From contig JAKAWJ010000001.1 of the NCBI GenBank assembly GCA_021817005.1, positions 62,001-126,000 on the forward strand: DNA of 64,000 bases, given 5' to 3'. Of the stretch, positions 53,999-60,406 are shown one piece after another (positions within the stretch are counted from its first letter, which is position 1; each line of letters opens with the position of its first letter). The position numbers were made by a program, and so were the translations under genes. The DNA is from an archaeon. Its GTDB lineage: Archaea > Thermoproteota > Thermoprotei_A > Marsarchaeales > Marsarchaeaceae. The notes under the pieces are model-generated. The model searched no databases and had not been told where the DNA came from. It worked only from the letters and a program-made list of their open reading frames with translations.

Positions 53999-54913
53999 GT
54001 GCAGGAGAAAATCGGCGGAATGGCGTTTTACCCTGGGTGTTCGCTGGACGGCTTGGGTAAAGCGTATGAGAAGTCGGCCAAAGCAGTTATCCACGACCTT
54101 GGAATCCAGGTGGAGAATATCAAGAACTACAACTGCTGCGGGGCGACCGAGGTTAAGACGGTTAACTACGATCTTTCGGTGTTCCTACCTGCGCGAAACC
54201 TAGCATTAGCGAAGAACATGGGTTCGGGCGTTGTCGTGGCGCCTTGTAACGGGTGCGTCTACAGTCTGAGCAGAGCCAACAAAGCCGTCACGGAGGATGA
54301 GTCAACCCGCCAACGCATAAACGGATACCTGGGCAAGGCGGGTGTGTCATCCTACGACGGCAGCGTGGAGGTCAAGCACCTGCTCGAAGTGATATATCAG
54401 CGAGCCGGCCCGCAGGCGGTTCGCTCTCATGTTAAGAAACCCCTGAGCGGGCTCAAGGTGGCCTGCTACTACGGGTGCCTGTATACCCGGCCAAAGGTAT
54501 ATACTGGTGCGGGGCTCCAGGAGGGCAAGGACAACCCAGAGCACCCGCACTACATGGATGATCTCCTCGAAGCAGCCGGGGCGACCGTGGTCGATTTCAG
54601 TGCGAAGACAATCTGCTGCGGCGGGGGCCATGCAGTAGCCGATAGAGAGGTCTCCCTCGGGTTTTCTGCGGCGATTCTGAACGAGGCTACCAGGGCTGGC
54701 GCAGACGTTGTGTCGACCATGTGTCCTCTGGGACATATCAACATCGAAACCAACATACCGAAGATAATTGAGCAGTACGGTGACGCAATAGTGCGGCCAG
54801 TGATGTATTTCACCCAGCTTCTGGGGGTGGCGTTCGGACATAGCAGGAAAGACGTAAGACTAGCCGACAACTTTTCAGGCGCGGACACGGCCATGCACAG
54901 GCTTGGCTTTTAG
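53999..54913 (+). CDS. shdrB2: sHdrB2, CCG-domain subunit
   Basis: A 304-residue HdrB-type protein with two complete CCG domains: FYPGCSLDGLG (C14), YNCCGA (C46-C47) and APCNGC (C83, C86), then ACYYGCLYT (C156, C160), ICCGGG (C206-C207) and TMCPLGH (C242). This is close to the canonical HdrB pattern, more so than sHdrB1. GTG 53999 (VQEKIGGMAFYPGC) directly follows the sHdrC2 stop. GTG 53954 would overlap sHdrC2 by 44 bases. It is likely the site of non-cubane cluster chemistry on the persulfide or disulfide of the carrier. Confidence 0.88.
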   Translation: MQEKIGGMAFYPGCSLDGLGKAYEKSAKAVIHDLGIQVENIKNYNCCGATEVKTVNYDLSVFLPARNLALAKNMGSGVVVAPCNGCVYSLSRANKAVTEDESTRQRINGYLGKAGVSSYDGSVEVKHLLEVIYQRAGPQAVRSHVKKPLSGLKVACYYGCLYTRPKVYTGAGLQEGKDNPEHPHYMDDLLEAAGATVVDFSAKTICCGGGHAVADREVSLGFSAAILNEATRAGADVVSTMCPLGHINIETNIPKIIEQYGDAIVRPVMYFTQLLGVAFGHSRKDVRLADNFSGADTAMHRLGF

Positions 54914-54931
54914 GAGGAGACAGATTGGGAT

Positions 54932-55381
54932 ATGGCTATAATAAATGGATGTGAACTGCCGGAGAACTTACTGTACTATCTTGAGGGAAACCAGATGACT
55001 TGGATTCGCGTGGAAGGAGAGCTGGCCACGGTGGGGCTCACCGATCCCGCCCAGACCCGCGCGGGTAAAATCCTTCATGTGAGGATGCGTTCACCCGGAA
55101 CACAGCGGGAGAGCAACAAGCCGCTTGCAACGATCGAAAGCGGTAAGTGGGCTGGGCCGGTGATGTCGCCTGTTGCAGGTGTCGTTGAGAAAGTCAACGA
55201 GAAACTTGACGCCACCCCTTCGCTCATAAATGAAGACCCGTACGGCGAAGGTTGGATAAGCCAGGTCAGGTTCTCAAATCAGGCGCAGCTCTCTTCTCTC
55301 CTCAAGGGTGGGGAGGCACTCAAGCGTTATCAGGAAATTCTTACTAGGGAAAATATCCGGTGTATAAGGTGCCAGAAGTAG
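54932..55381 (+). CDS. lbpA: LbpA, lipoate-binding protein of sulfur oxidation (GcvH-like)
   Basis: A 149-residue GcvH-fold protein. The lipoyl-lysine site is K72 in ATIESGKWAGPVMSPVAGVV. The rest of the hammerhead fold is visible (WIRVEGELATVGLTDPAQT). In glycine cleavage H-protein the site usually reads ESVKAA, while the altered ESGKWAG and the position after sHdrB2 identify the sulfur-oxidation carrier LbpA. It should carry sulfur on dihydrolipoate while the sHdr complex oxidises it to sulfite. No glycine-cleavage genes are nearby. The C-terminus ends with an unusual IRCIRCQK (two cysteines). The start is ATG 54932. Confidence 0.9.
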   Translation: MAIINGCELPENLLYYLEGNQMTWIRVEGELATVGLTDPAQTRAGKILHVRMRSPGTQRESNKPLATIESGKWAGPVMSPVAGVVEKVNEKLDATPSLINEDPYGEGWISQVRFSNQAQLSSLLKGGEALKRYQEILTRENIRCIRCQK

Positions 55382-55391
55382 CTCGCGGTGA

Positions 55392-55778
55392 GTGGTAGAG
55401 GTGTCGTCGCCCGAAGGTAAGAAGATGCTTTTCGTGATGACCACGGGTCCCGAGGACCCTGAGAAGACCTATGCTCCGCTCTATACCGCGGCTCTCTCGG
55501 CCGCCATGGAGGTTGACACATCGATGTACTTCCTAATGCACGCCCCCAAACTCCTCAAGAAGGGCGCGGCAGAGCAAGTGAAGCTGAAGAAGGGTGGCAC
55601 CCTCAAACAGTTCATAGATATGGCCATGCAGAACGGGGTCAAGTTCTACGTGTGCGAGGAAAGCTTGGTGGACCTGTGTGAAATACGTCCTGAGGAACTT
55701 GTAGGGGGCGTGAAGGTGGTGGGTTCTTCGACGCTCACCGACCTCGCGCTCGACGCCGACTCCGTGGTGAGCTTCTAG
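55392..55778 (+). CDS. DsrE-family sulfur-carrier protein
   Basis: A 128-residue DsrE/DsrF-fold protein. KMLFVMTTGPEDPEKTYAPL, TSMYFLMHAPKLLKKGAAEQ and NGVKFYVCEESLVDLCEIRP show the fold, with C88 at the usual persulfide position and a further C96. DsrE-type proteins pass sulfane sulfur between TusA-like carriers and downstream enzymes. This one lies between LbpA and the lipoate ligase, a place often taken by DsrE3-type proteins in sHdr loci. The exact subclass is not resolved. Start GTG 55392 (GTG 55401 possible). Confidence 0.82.
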   Translation: MVEVSSPEGKKMLFVMTTGPEDPEKTYAPLYTAALSAAMEVDTSMYFLMHAPKLLKKGAAEQVKLKKGGTLKQFIDMAMQNGVKFYVCEESLVDLCEIRPEELVGGVKVVGSSTLTDLALDADSVVSF

Positions 55779-55786
55779 GGGGATTG

Positions 55787-56917
55787 ATGTACACGCCCCG
55801 CCTGGAGGTAATCAGGATGGGTGCGGTCGACGGCTACACAATGACCAACACGTTCGTCACACTAGCAGAATCGGTTTCACAGGGGAGGCGGGGCGACGTG
55901 CTTGTGGTGTGCCACCCCGCCGCCCCGTTTGCAAACGTAGGCTTTCACCAGAACGCGTCCGCTGAACTCGATCTCGACTACTGTAAGGAAAACGGCATAC
56001 CCGTGGTCAGGAGAGTGATAGGCGGAGGTGCGATAGCCGACGGCCCCTGGGAGCAGGACTATTTCTTCATAACTAGGATAGGATCGCCGGCTACCTACGG
56101 TACAATAACGGATTACTATGAACGGATGCTTGAGCCTGTGCGTAGAGTGCTGGAGCGCCTCGGCGTTAGAGCAGCTAAGGAGGGGCTGAATGACCTCGCA
56201 GTGAACGGCAGGAAGATCAGCGCAAACGGCGCCGTGGACATAGGCGGCGCCCGGGTGCTAACAGGTGACATACTTCTGTCACTCAACATCCAAGCCATGG
56301 CGGGCATCCTGCGCGTGCCCGACGCAAAATTCAGGGATAAGATGGCCAAATCAATGCAGGCGTACCTGACATCTGTAAAACAGGAAACATGTTCAGAGCC
56401 GGACCGCCCCCTCGTTGAAAACCTGATTGTTCAGGAGTTCTCCTCAATCTACGAGGAAGGCTCAAGTGAATCATCACTCACCACGGATGAACTCAGGGCG
56501 CTTGAAAACCTGATCTCTGAAAAAAAGAGGCCAGACTGGGTGTTTTCAAGAGACGGCCACGCAAACGAGGTTCGGGAGTCGCTTAGCAGAAGGATAGTCA
56601 AGATCAAGGAGGGCATGTTTCTGTGCGCATCCGACTACAAGGCTCGAAAGCTCATCAGGGTAATCCTGCTTGTAGATTCGGGAAGGATAGTCGAAGCGTC
56701 GTTTTCAGGCGACTTCTTCACCGTTCCGGTGACCTGGAGCCTTTCATCCCTAGAAGAACGTTTGAAGGGGGTTAGCCTCGACCGATCCACGGTAAGCCGG
56801 GTTTTGGCGGCCGAGTTCAGCCGGTCTGGCGTCACGGTGCTAGGCGCAACGTTGGACGATTTCATAAACGCGGTGCTTGATGCCGTGAATCACCCCGTAG
56901 CCGCCCCAGCGAGATAG
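55787..56917 (+). CDS. Lipoate-protein ligase for LbpA (sLpl-type, biotin/lipoate ligase fold)
   Basis: A 376-residue protein. The ligase core (about residues 1-200) has VCHPAAPFANVGFHQNASAE, the lipoyl-AMP loop VRRVIGGGAIADGPWEQDYF (about 74-93) and the lysine region NDLAVNGRKISANGA. The C-terminal 150 residues form the accessory domain (IVKIKEGMFLCASDYKARKL). It differs from LplA in the loop (RRVIGGGA in place of RRxTGGGA), as expected for the dedicated ligase of sulfur-oxidation LbpA proteins. It would attach lipoate or its precursor to K72 of LbpA. ATG 55787 follows AGGGGGA. Lipoyl synthase genes are not in the window. Confidence 0.82.
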   Translation: MYTPRLEVIRMGAVDGYTMTNTFVTLAESVSQGRRGDVLVVCHPAAPFANVGFHQNASAELDLDYCKENGIPVVRRVIGGGAIADGPWEQDYFFITRIGSPATYGTITDYYERMLEPVRRVLERLGVRAAKEGLNDLAVNGRKISANGAVDIGGARVLTGDILLSLNIQAMAGILRVPDAKFRDKMAKSMQAYLTSVKQETCSEPDRPLVENLIVQEFSSIYEEGSSESSLTTDELRALENLISEKKRPDWVFSRDGHANEVRESLSRRIVKIKEGMFLCASDYKARKLIRVILLVDSGRIVEASFSGDFFTVPVTWSLSSLEERLKGVSLDRSTVSRVLAAEFSRSGVTVLGATLDDFINAVLDAVNHPVAAPAR

Positions 56918-56987
56918 GTGCTGGCCGACGACAACGGCACTAGAGCAGATTCTGTCAGGCGTACCCTACCCCGAACTCAACGAGTCA

Positions 56988-58112
56988 GTGACCGAATCTG
57001 GTGCGGTGCTCGGCGCCGAAAGAGATGGTGCAAGCTACCTGGTTACGCTCAGGATACCCTATCCGGGTTACCCTTTCGCGGAAGTGCTTCGTTCCGACAT
57101 AGAGTGGGCGGGGGCGAAGGCCGGCGTGGGCGTCAAGGTGAAGTTTGCCGCAGGCGACGCGACGTGGGCTGACGGCTGCCTGAGCCGGTTCAAAGTCTCC
57201 TCTCGCCCTGGGGGGCCGGAGAGAATCGAGCTTCCGGTTGCCGAATCCGGTCAACCCGTCCGCCGCGCGGGTGACTTAGCCGGGATCGACGCGCTGCCGC
57301 GCAGAGGAGTGCGGAAAATCGTTGCGGTGGCTTCGGGTAAGGGGGGAGTGGGTAAAAGCTTTGTTACGGCCTCGTTAGCCACACACCTCAGACTCCTTGG
57401 ATTCAACGTGGGCATACTGGACGCCGACATAACCGGGCCGTGCATCTCCAGAATGCTTGGCGTCACGGGCCTTCCTCGCCTGAAGGAGAACAAGATGATG
57501 CAGCCTCTTGAAACCCAGCTTGGAACAAAGGTGATGGCGGTGGACCTGATAATGGACAGGTTCAAGACTCCACTGATATGGAGGGGCCCACTGATCAATA
57601 GCGCGATCAGGGGGCTTTTCTCGGAGACGGACTGGGGGGACATCCATTACCTCCTCGTCGACCTCCCTCCCGGCACAAGCGACGCGCCGCTTACGGTGTT
57701 TCAGTCGCTTCGCCCGGACGCGGTCGTGTTTGTAACCAGTCCCATGCTCGTGGCCAAGACCGTGGTCGCGAGGGCGGTGACAATGGCCAAAGAGCTTGGT
57801 GCGCCGATCCTCGGCGTGGTTGAAAACATGTCGTACATGGCTTCCCCGAGCGGTGTGCGAGTGAACGTGTTCGGGAGAGGGGGGACCGAGGAGTCGGTGA
57901 AGGACCTTGGGGTGAGCTACCTAGGTTCTCTCCCGCTAGACCCCGCGGTGAGCGGGCTGGCGGACAGGGGGGAAATCGAATTCTACCGCAGCCCCGAGCT
58001 CTTCGCCGTCGCGAGATTTGTGAGGTTCGGGCTGATGCGTCTGGGCAAGCCCGTGGAGCCGGCATTCTGGACCCCTAAGTCCGCGGTGGCTGGCAGTGGG
58101 GGTGGCGGATGA
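56988..58112 (+). CDS. Mrp/ApbC-family P-loop ATPase with MIP18-like N-terminus
   Basis: A 374-residue protein from GTG 56988. The P-loop is VAVASGKGGVGKSFVTASLA (deviant Walker A, about residues 112-131), with ILDADITGPCISRMLG and LVDLPPGTSDAPLTV completing the Mrp core. It is an iron-sulfur cluster carrier or scaffold by family and may mature the many clusters of sHdr and Apr. Two oddities stand out. The CxxC cluster-binding motif of typical Mrp proteins is absent, because the segment reads ENMSYMASPSGVRVNVFGRG. The N-terminal MIP18 domain also begins upstream of the start (ALEQILSGVPYPELNES) without a start codon; a frameshift near 56940 would join it to GTG 56918. Confidence 0.82.
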   Translation: MTESGAVLGAERDGASYLVTLRIPYPGYPFAEVLRSDIEWAGAKAGVGVKVKFAAGDATWADGCLSRFKVSSRPGGPERIELPVAESGQPVRRAGDLAGIDALPRRGVRKIVAVASGKGGVGKSFVTASLATHLRLLGFNVGILDADITGPCISRMLGVTGLPRLKENKMMQPLETQLGTKVMAVDLIMDRFKTPLIWRGPLINSAIRGLFSETDWGDIHYLLVDLPPGTSDAPLTVFQSLRPDAVVFVTSPMLVAKTVVARAVTMAKELGAPILGVVENMSYMASPSGVRVNVFGRGGTEESVKDLGVSYLGSLPLDPAVSGLADRGEIEFYRSPELFAVARFVRFGLMRLGKPVEPAFWTPKSAVAGSGGGG

Positions 58113-58453
58113 TGGAGATACTGATGCTGCTTTTCACGACGCCTGTGCAGCACCGCAACACCGAGAGAGCCCTGATGCTGGCCAAGTCGTTCGTGGAGGC
58201 GGGGGACAAAGTACACGTGTTCCTCCTCGGCGATGGAGTGTACAACGGGTCCTCGGCTCTGATTTCGGGCGAACCAGCCGAGGCTGCGGCTCAGCTGCTC
58301 AGCCTACCATCCGTCACGGTGACAGCGTGCATCACGTGCGTAAAGGCAAGAAGGATCTCCCTTTCGCCGGGCGTATCCGCGGGCGGCCTCGACGACCTGA
58401 GCGAACAGCTTGAGCGCTGCGACACGGCGATTTCACTTACATCCGAGGCGTAG
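58109..58453 (+). CDS. DsrE/TusD-like sulfurtransferase subunit
   Basis: A 114-residue DsrE-fold protein. MMEILMLLFTTPVQHRNTER opens it, and VTACITCVKARRIS places C74 and C77 at the position of the active-site cysteine of DsrE. ATG 58109 overlaps the stop of the Mrp gene (ATGA). With the next two genes it forms a set shaped like DsrE-DsrF-DsrH, the heterohexamer that carries persulfide sulfur. A TusA partner is not in the window. Confidence 0.78.
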   Translation: MMEILMLLFTTPVQHRNTERALMLAKSFVEAGDKVHVFLLGDGVYNGSSALISGEPAEAAAQLLSLPSVTVTACITCVKARRISLSPGVSAGGLDDLSEQLERCDTAISLTSEA

Positions 58454-58456
58454 GCT

Positions 58457-58783
58457 TTGAAGTACACCGTAGCCCAGACCCACCCTCCCCTAAACAGCGC
58501 CCACGTCACAGAGTCGGTGAGGCTGTCCTACATGCTTCTGGGCTACGGACACAAGGTGGACTATGTGTTAGTCGACGACGGAGTGTACCTTCTGCTCGAA
58601 TGGCGCGGATCATCCTTTGGCAAAGAGTCGCTGAAGAGGCTCACAGCGGAATCGGGTTTCAAGCTGTTCGCGTGCACACAAAGCGCAGAGTCGAGGGCGC
58701 TTGCAATCCCAGAGCAGTGCACGCCTCTTACTCCCCCGCAGATAGGTGAAAAGCTGCTTACGTCGAAAGTGGTGGTGTTCTAG
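58457..58783 (+). CDS. DsrF/TusC-like protein
   Basis: A 108-residue protein beginning KYTVAQTHPPLNSAHVTESV, the typical DsrE/F first strand and helix with SYMLLGYGHKVDYVLVDDGV following. C83-type cysteine (FACTQSAESRALAI) and one later Cys are present. Second member of the three-gene set, starting at TTG 58457, three bases after the upstream stop. It is assigned as the DsrF-like subunit by order and size. Confidence 0.68.
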   Translation: MKYTVAQTHPPLNSAHVTESVRLSYMLLGYGHKVDYVLVDDGVYLLLEWRGSSFGKESLKRLTAESGFKLFACTQSAESRALAIPEQCTPLTPPQIGEKLLTSKVVVF

Positions 58784-58789
58784 ACATCA

Positions 58790-59068
58790 ATGAACGTGGT
58801 CTACCTCCTGACTAGGGTTTTACACAGGGATTCATCTATATGGGATATCATGGCGCACACCGCCGGGAGCCATGAGGTGACGGTGGTTGTGGTCGGCCAG
58901 GGGGTTCTTAACTACTCGGCCCCAGGACTCGGACGCGTTTCATCGGCGGGCGCGAAGGTTTACGCGCTGGACGACGGTTCAATTCAGCCGCCGCCAGACG
59001 CCGCACGCATCCCCGTCTCCGAGTTACCGGGCGTCGTAAGACGCAGCCACAGACTGATCTCGTTCTGA
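58790..59068 (+). CDS. DsrH/TusB-like protein
   Basis: A 92-residue protein: MNVVYLLTRVLHRDSSIWDI, then HEVTVVVVGQGVLNYSAPGL and KVYALDDGSIQPP. The small size, the DsrH-like strand pattern and the third position after DsrE- and DsrF-like genes support the call. No cysteine is present, so it would not itself carry a persulfide, unlike DsrH of purple bacteria. This is the last gene of the first tightly packed block. A 99-base gap follows. Confidence 0.6.
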   Translation: MNVVYLLTRVLHRDSSIWDIMAHTAGSHEVTVVVVGQGVLNYSAPGLGRVSSAGAKVYALDDGSIQPPPDAARIPVSELPGVVRRSHRLISF

Positions 59069-59167
59069 CGCGGGCGCGGTTCTGCACGCGTTGCGCTGAG
59101 CCCGCCAAAAAAAGGCAGAGCAGGAAAAAGTTAAGTTATCCCATGTTCAAGAGAAACCCGGTTGTCA

Positions 59168-59941
59168 ATGTCAACCCTGGCTAACTCTGTTTTCCACGAT
59201 CCGCTGGACTTCAGGGTTTTCGTTTTGGTGATGTTTGTGGGGATGGTGATAGGCCTAGCCTACGACGCCCTAGCTGGCGGGAAACTCGCTTTCTTCCGTC
59301 AGGAGAGAAGCTGGCGGCGAACAATGTATGGAGGCTCTTCCACAGCTTCTTCTCCGGGGCCATCTGTCGTTGCGAGCTCAGTTGTCAGGGATGTGGCAGG
59401 CGCAGCCCCCCTTCTTGGCTGCGGCTCAAAATATTCCAGGTGGGCTTCACACATACTGATGGAATGGGGATTCCTGATAACCGTGATATACACGGCTGCA
59501 AGGTTCTTCGCGTACCCCGCTTTCGCGCCGTTCGCGCTCGACTCCCCTGCTCAGTTGGCGCTAACAGCCGGCTATGCGATGATGGTGACTGGGTGCGCCA
59601 TGTTCCTCTTCCAGAGGGTCAACGTGTCGAAGGAGGGAAGGGCGGTGTTCACATATTCGTCGGGAGACAGGTTCGCGACGGGGGTGTTCGCCTACTCGGC
59701 TACAGGGCTGATCTACGAGTTCGCGTATGCAGGCTGGGGCCCGGCTGGTGGACCAGTGTATTTTTGGTTCGGAGTTTACCTTGCGGCGACAGCCTACCTG
59801 TTCTTGACAGTCCCTTGGACCAAGTTTTCACACATGTTCTACAAGGCCGTGTACAATGTTCAGCGCAGACTCGACGAGCAAGCGGGGCTGGTGCACGTCC
59901 CTGGGCCATCTGACAAGGTCTACGTCAAGGAGGGAAGCTGA
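59168..59941 (+). CDS. AprM/QmoC-like membrane cytochrome b subunit (NarI-like)
   Basis: A 257-residue membrane protein with about five helices (near residues 17-37, 93-115, 122-144, 165-185 and 193-213). The helix starting SHILMEWGFLITVIYTAARF and the end VPWTKFSHMFYKAVYNVQRR each supply a histidine, consistent with bis-His b-type haem ligation as in NarI, DsrM, HdrE and QmoC. Encoded directly before AprBA, it most likely links APS reductase to the quinone pool, the role proposed for AprM in sulfur oxidisers. ATG 59168 is preferred over TTG 59162. Confidence 0.75.
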   Translation: MSTLANSVFHDPLDFRVFVLVMFVGMVIGLAYDALAGGKLAFFRQERSWRRTMYGGSSTASSPGPSVVASSVVRDVAGAAPLLGCGSKYSRWASHILMEWGFLITVIYTAARFFAYPAFAPFALDSPAQLALTAGYAMMVTGCAMFLFQRVNVSKEGRAVFTYSSGDRFATGVFAYSATGLIYEFAYAGWGPAGGPVYFWFGVYLAATAYLFLTVPWTKFSHMFYKAVYNVQRRLDEQAGLVHVPGPSDKVYVKEGS

Positions 59942-60400
59942 TTGCCAACATTCGTGTACATGTCTTCGTGCGACGGATGCGGGAAATGTGTGGAGATATG
60001 CCCAAGCGATATAATGCACATAGACCCTCATATCCGCAGGGCGTACAACTCCGAACCCGAGATGTGCTGGGAGTGCTATTCATGCGTGAAATACTGCCCG
60101 GAGAACGCGATCGATGTCAGAAGCTATGCCGACTTTAACCCGCTCGGTCACTCGGTGACCGTTCGAAGGGAGCCCGCCAAGGGGGTGATCTCGTGGCGTA
60201 TAAGGTTTAGAGACGGGCGCGTCAAGCACTTCGTCTTCCCCACGAGAACAACAAGGGAGGATTCCATTCCCTCCTCGAGATCTTATCCTGAACCGGCAAG
60301 GGAACTTCTGGAAGACCAGGTGCTGTCTCATGAGCCAGACAAACTCATGGTTCCCAGCCTTCCCAAGCTCCCCCCAAGACCCAGTGACGGAAGGGCGTGA
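59942..60400 (+). CDS. aprB: Adenylylsulfate reductase, beta subunit
   Basis: A 152-residue ferredoxin-like subunit. Two [4Fe-4S] motifs are SSCDGCGKCVEICP and CWECYSCVKYCPENAI, followed by the AprB tail that wraps around AprA (SYADFNPLGHSVTVRREPAK, then ISWRIRFRDGRVKHFVFPTR). It passes electrons between the flavin of AprA and the membrane subunit encoded before it. Start TTG 59942 directly follows the upstream stop. Length and order (aprB before aprA) match both sulfate reducers and sulfur oxidisers. Confidence 0.93.
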   Translation: MPTFVYMSSCDGCGKCVEICPSDIMHIDPHIRRAYNSEPEMCWECYSCVKYCPENAIDVRSYADFNPLGHSVTVRREPAKGVISWRIRFRDGRVKHFVFPTRTTREDSIPSSRSYPEPARELLEDQVLSHEPDKLMVPSLPKLPPRPSDGRA

Positions 60401-60406
60401 AGGACG

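Noticed and set aside
49476-54913. Methanogen-type heterodisulfide reductase (CoM-CoB)
   Set aside because: Gene order C1-B1-A-Hyp-C2-B2 with lbpA, the small HdrA lacking extra ferredoxin domains, and linked apr-sat genes fit the sulfur-oxidising sHdr complex. No methanogenesis genes are present.
54932-55381. Glycine-cleavage H protein
   Set aside because: The GcvH fold is real, but the altered lipoyl-lysine context and the sHdr neighbours indicate LbpA; no gcvT or gcvP is nearby.
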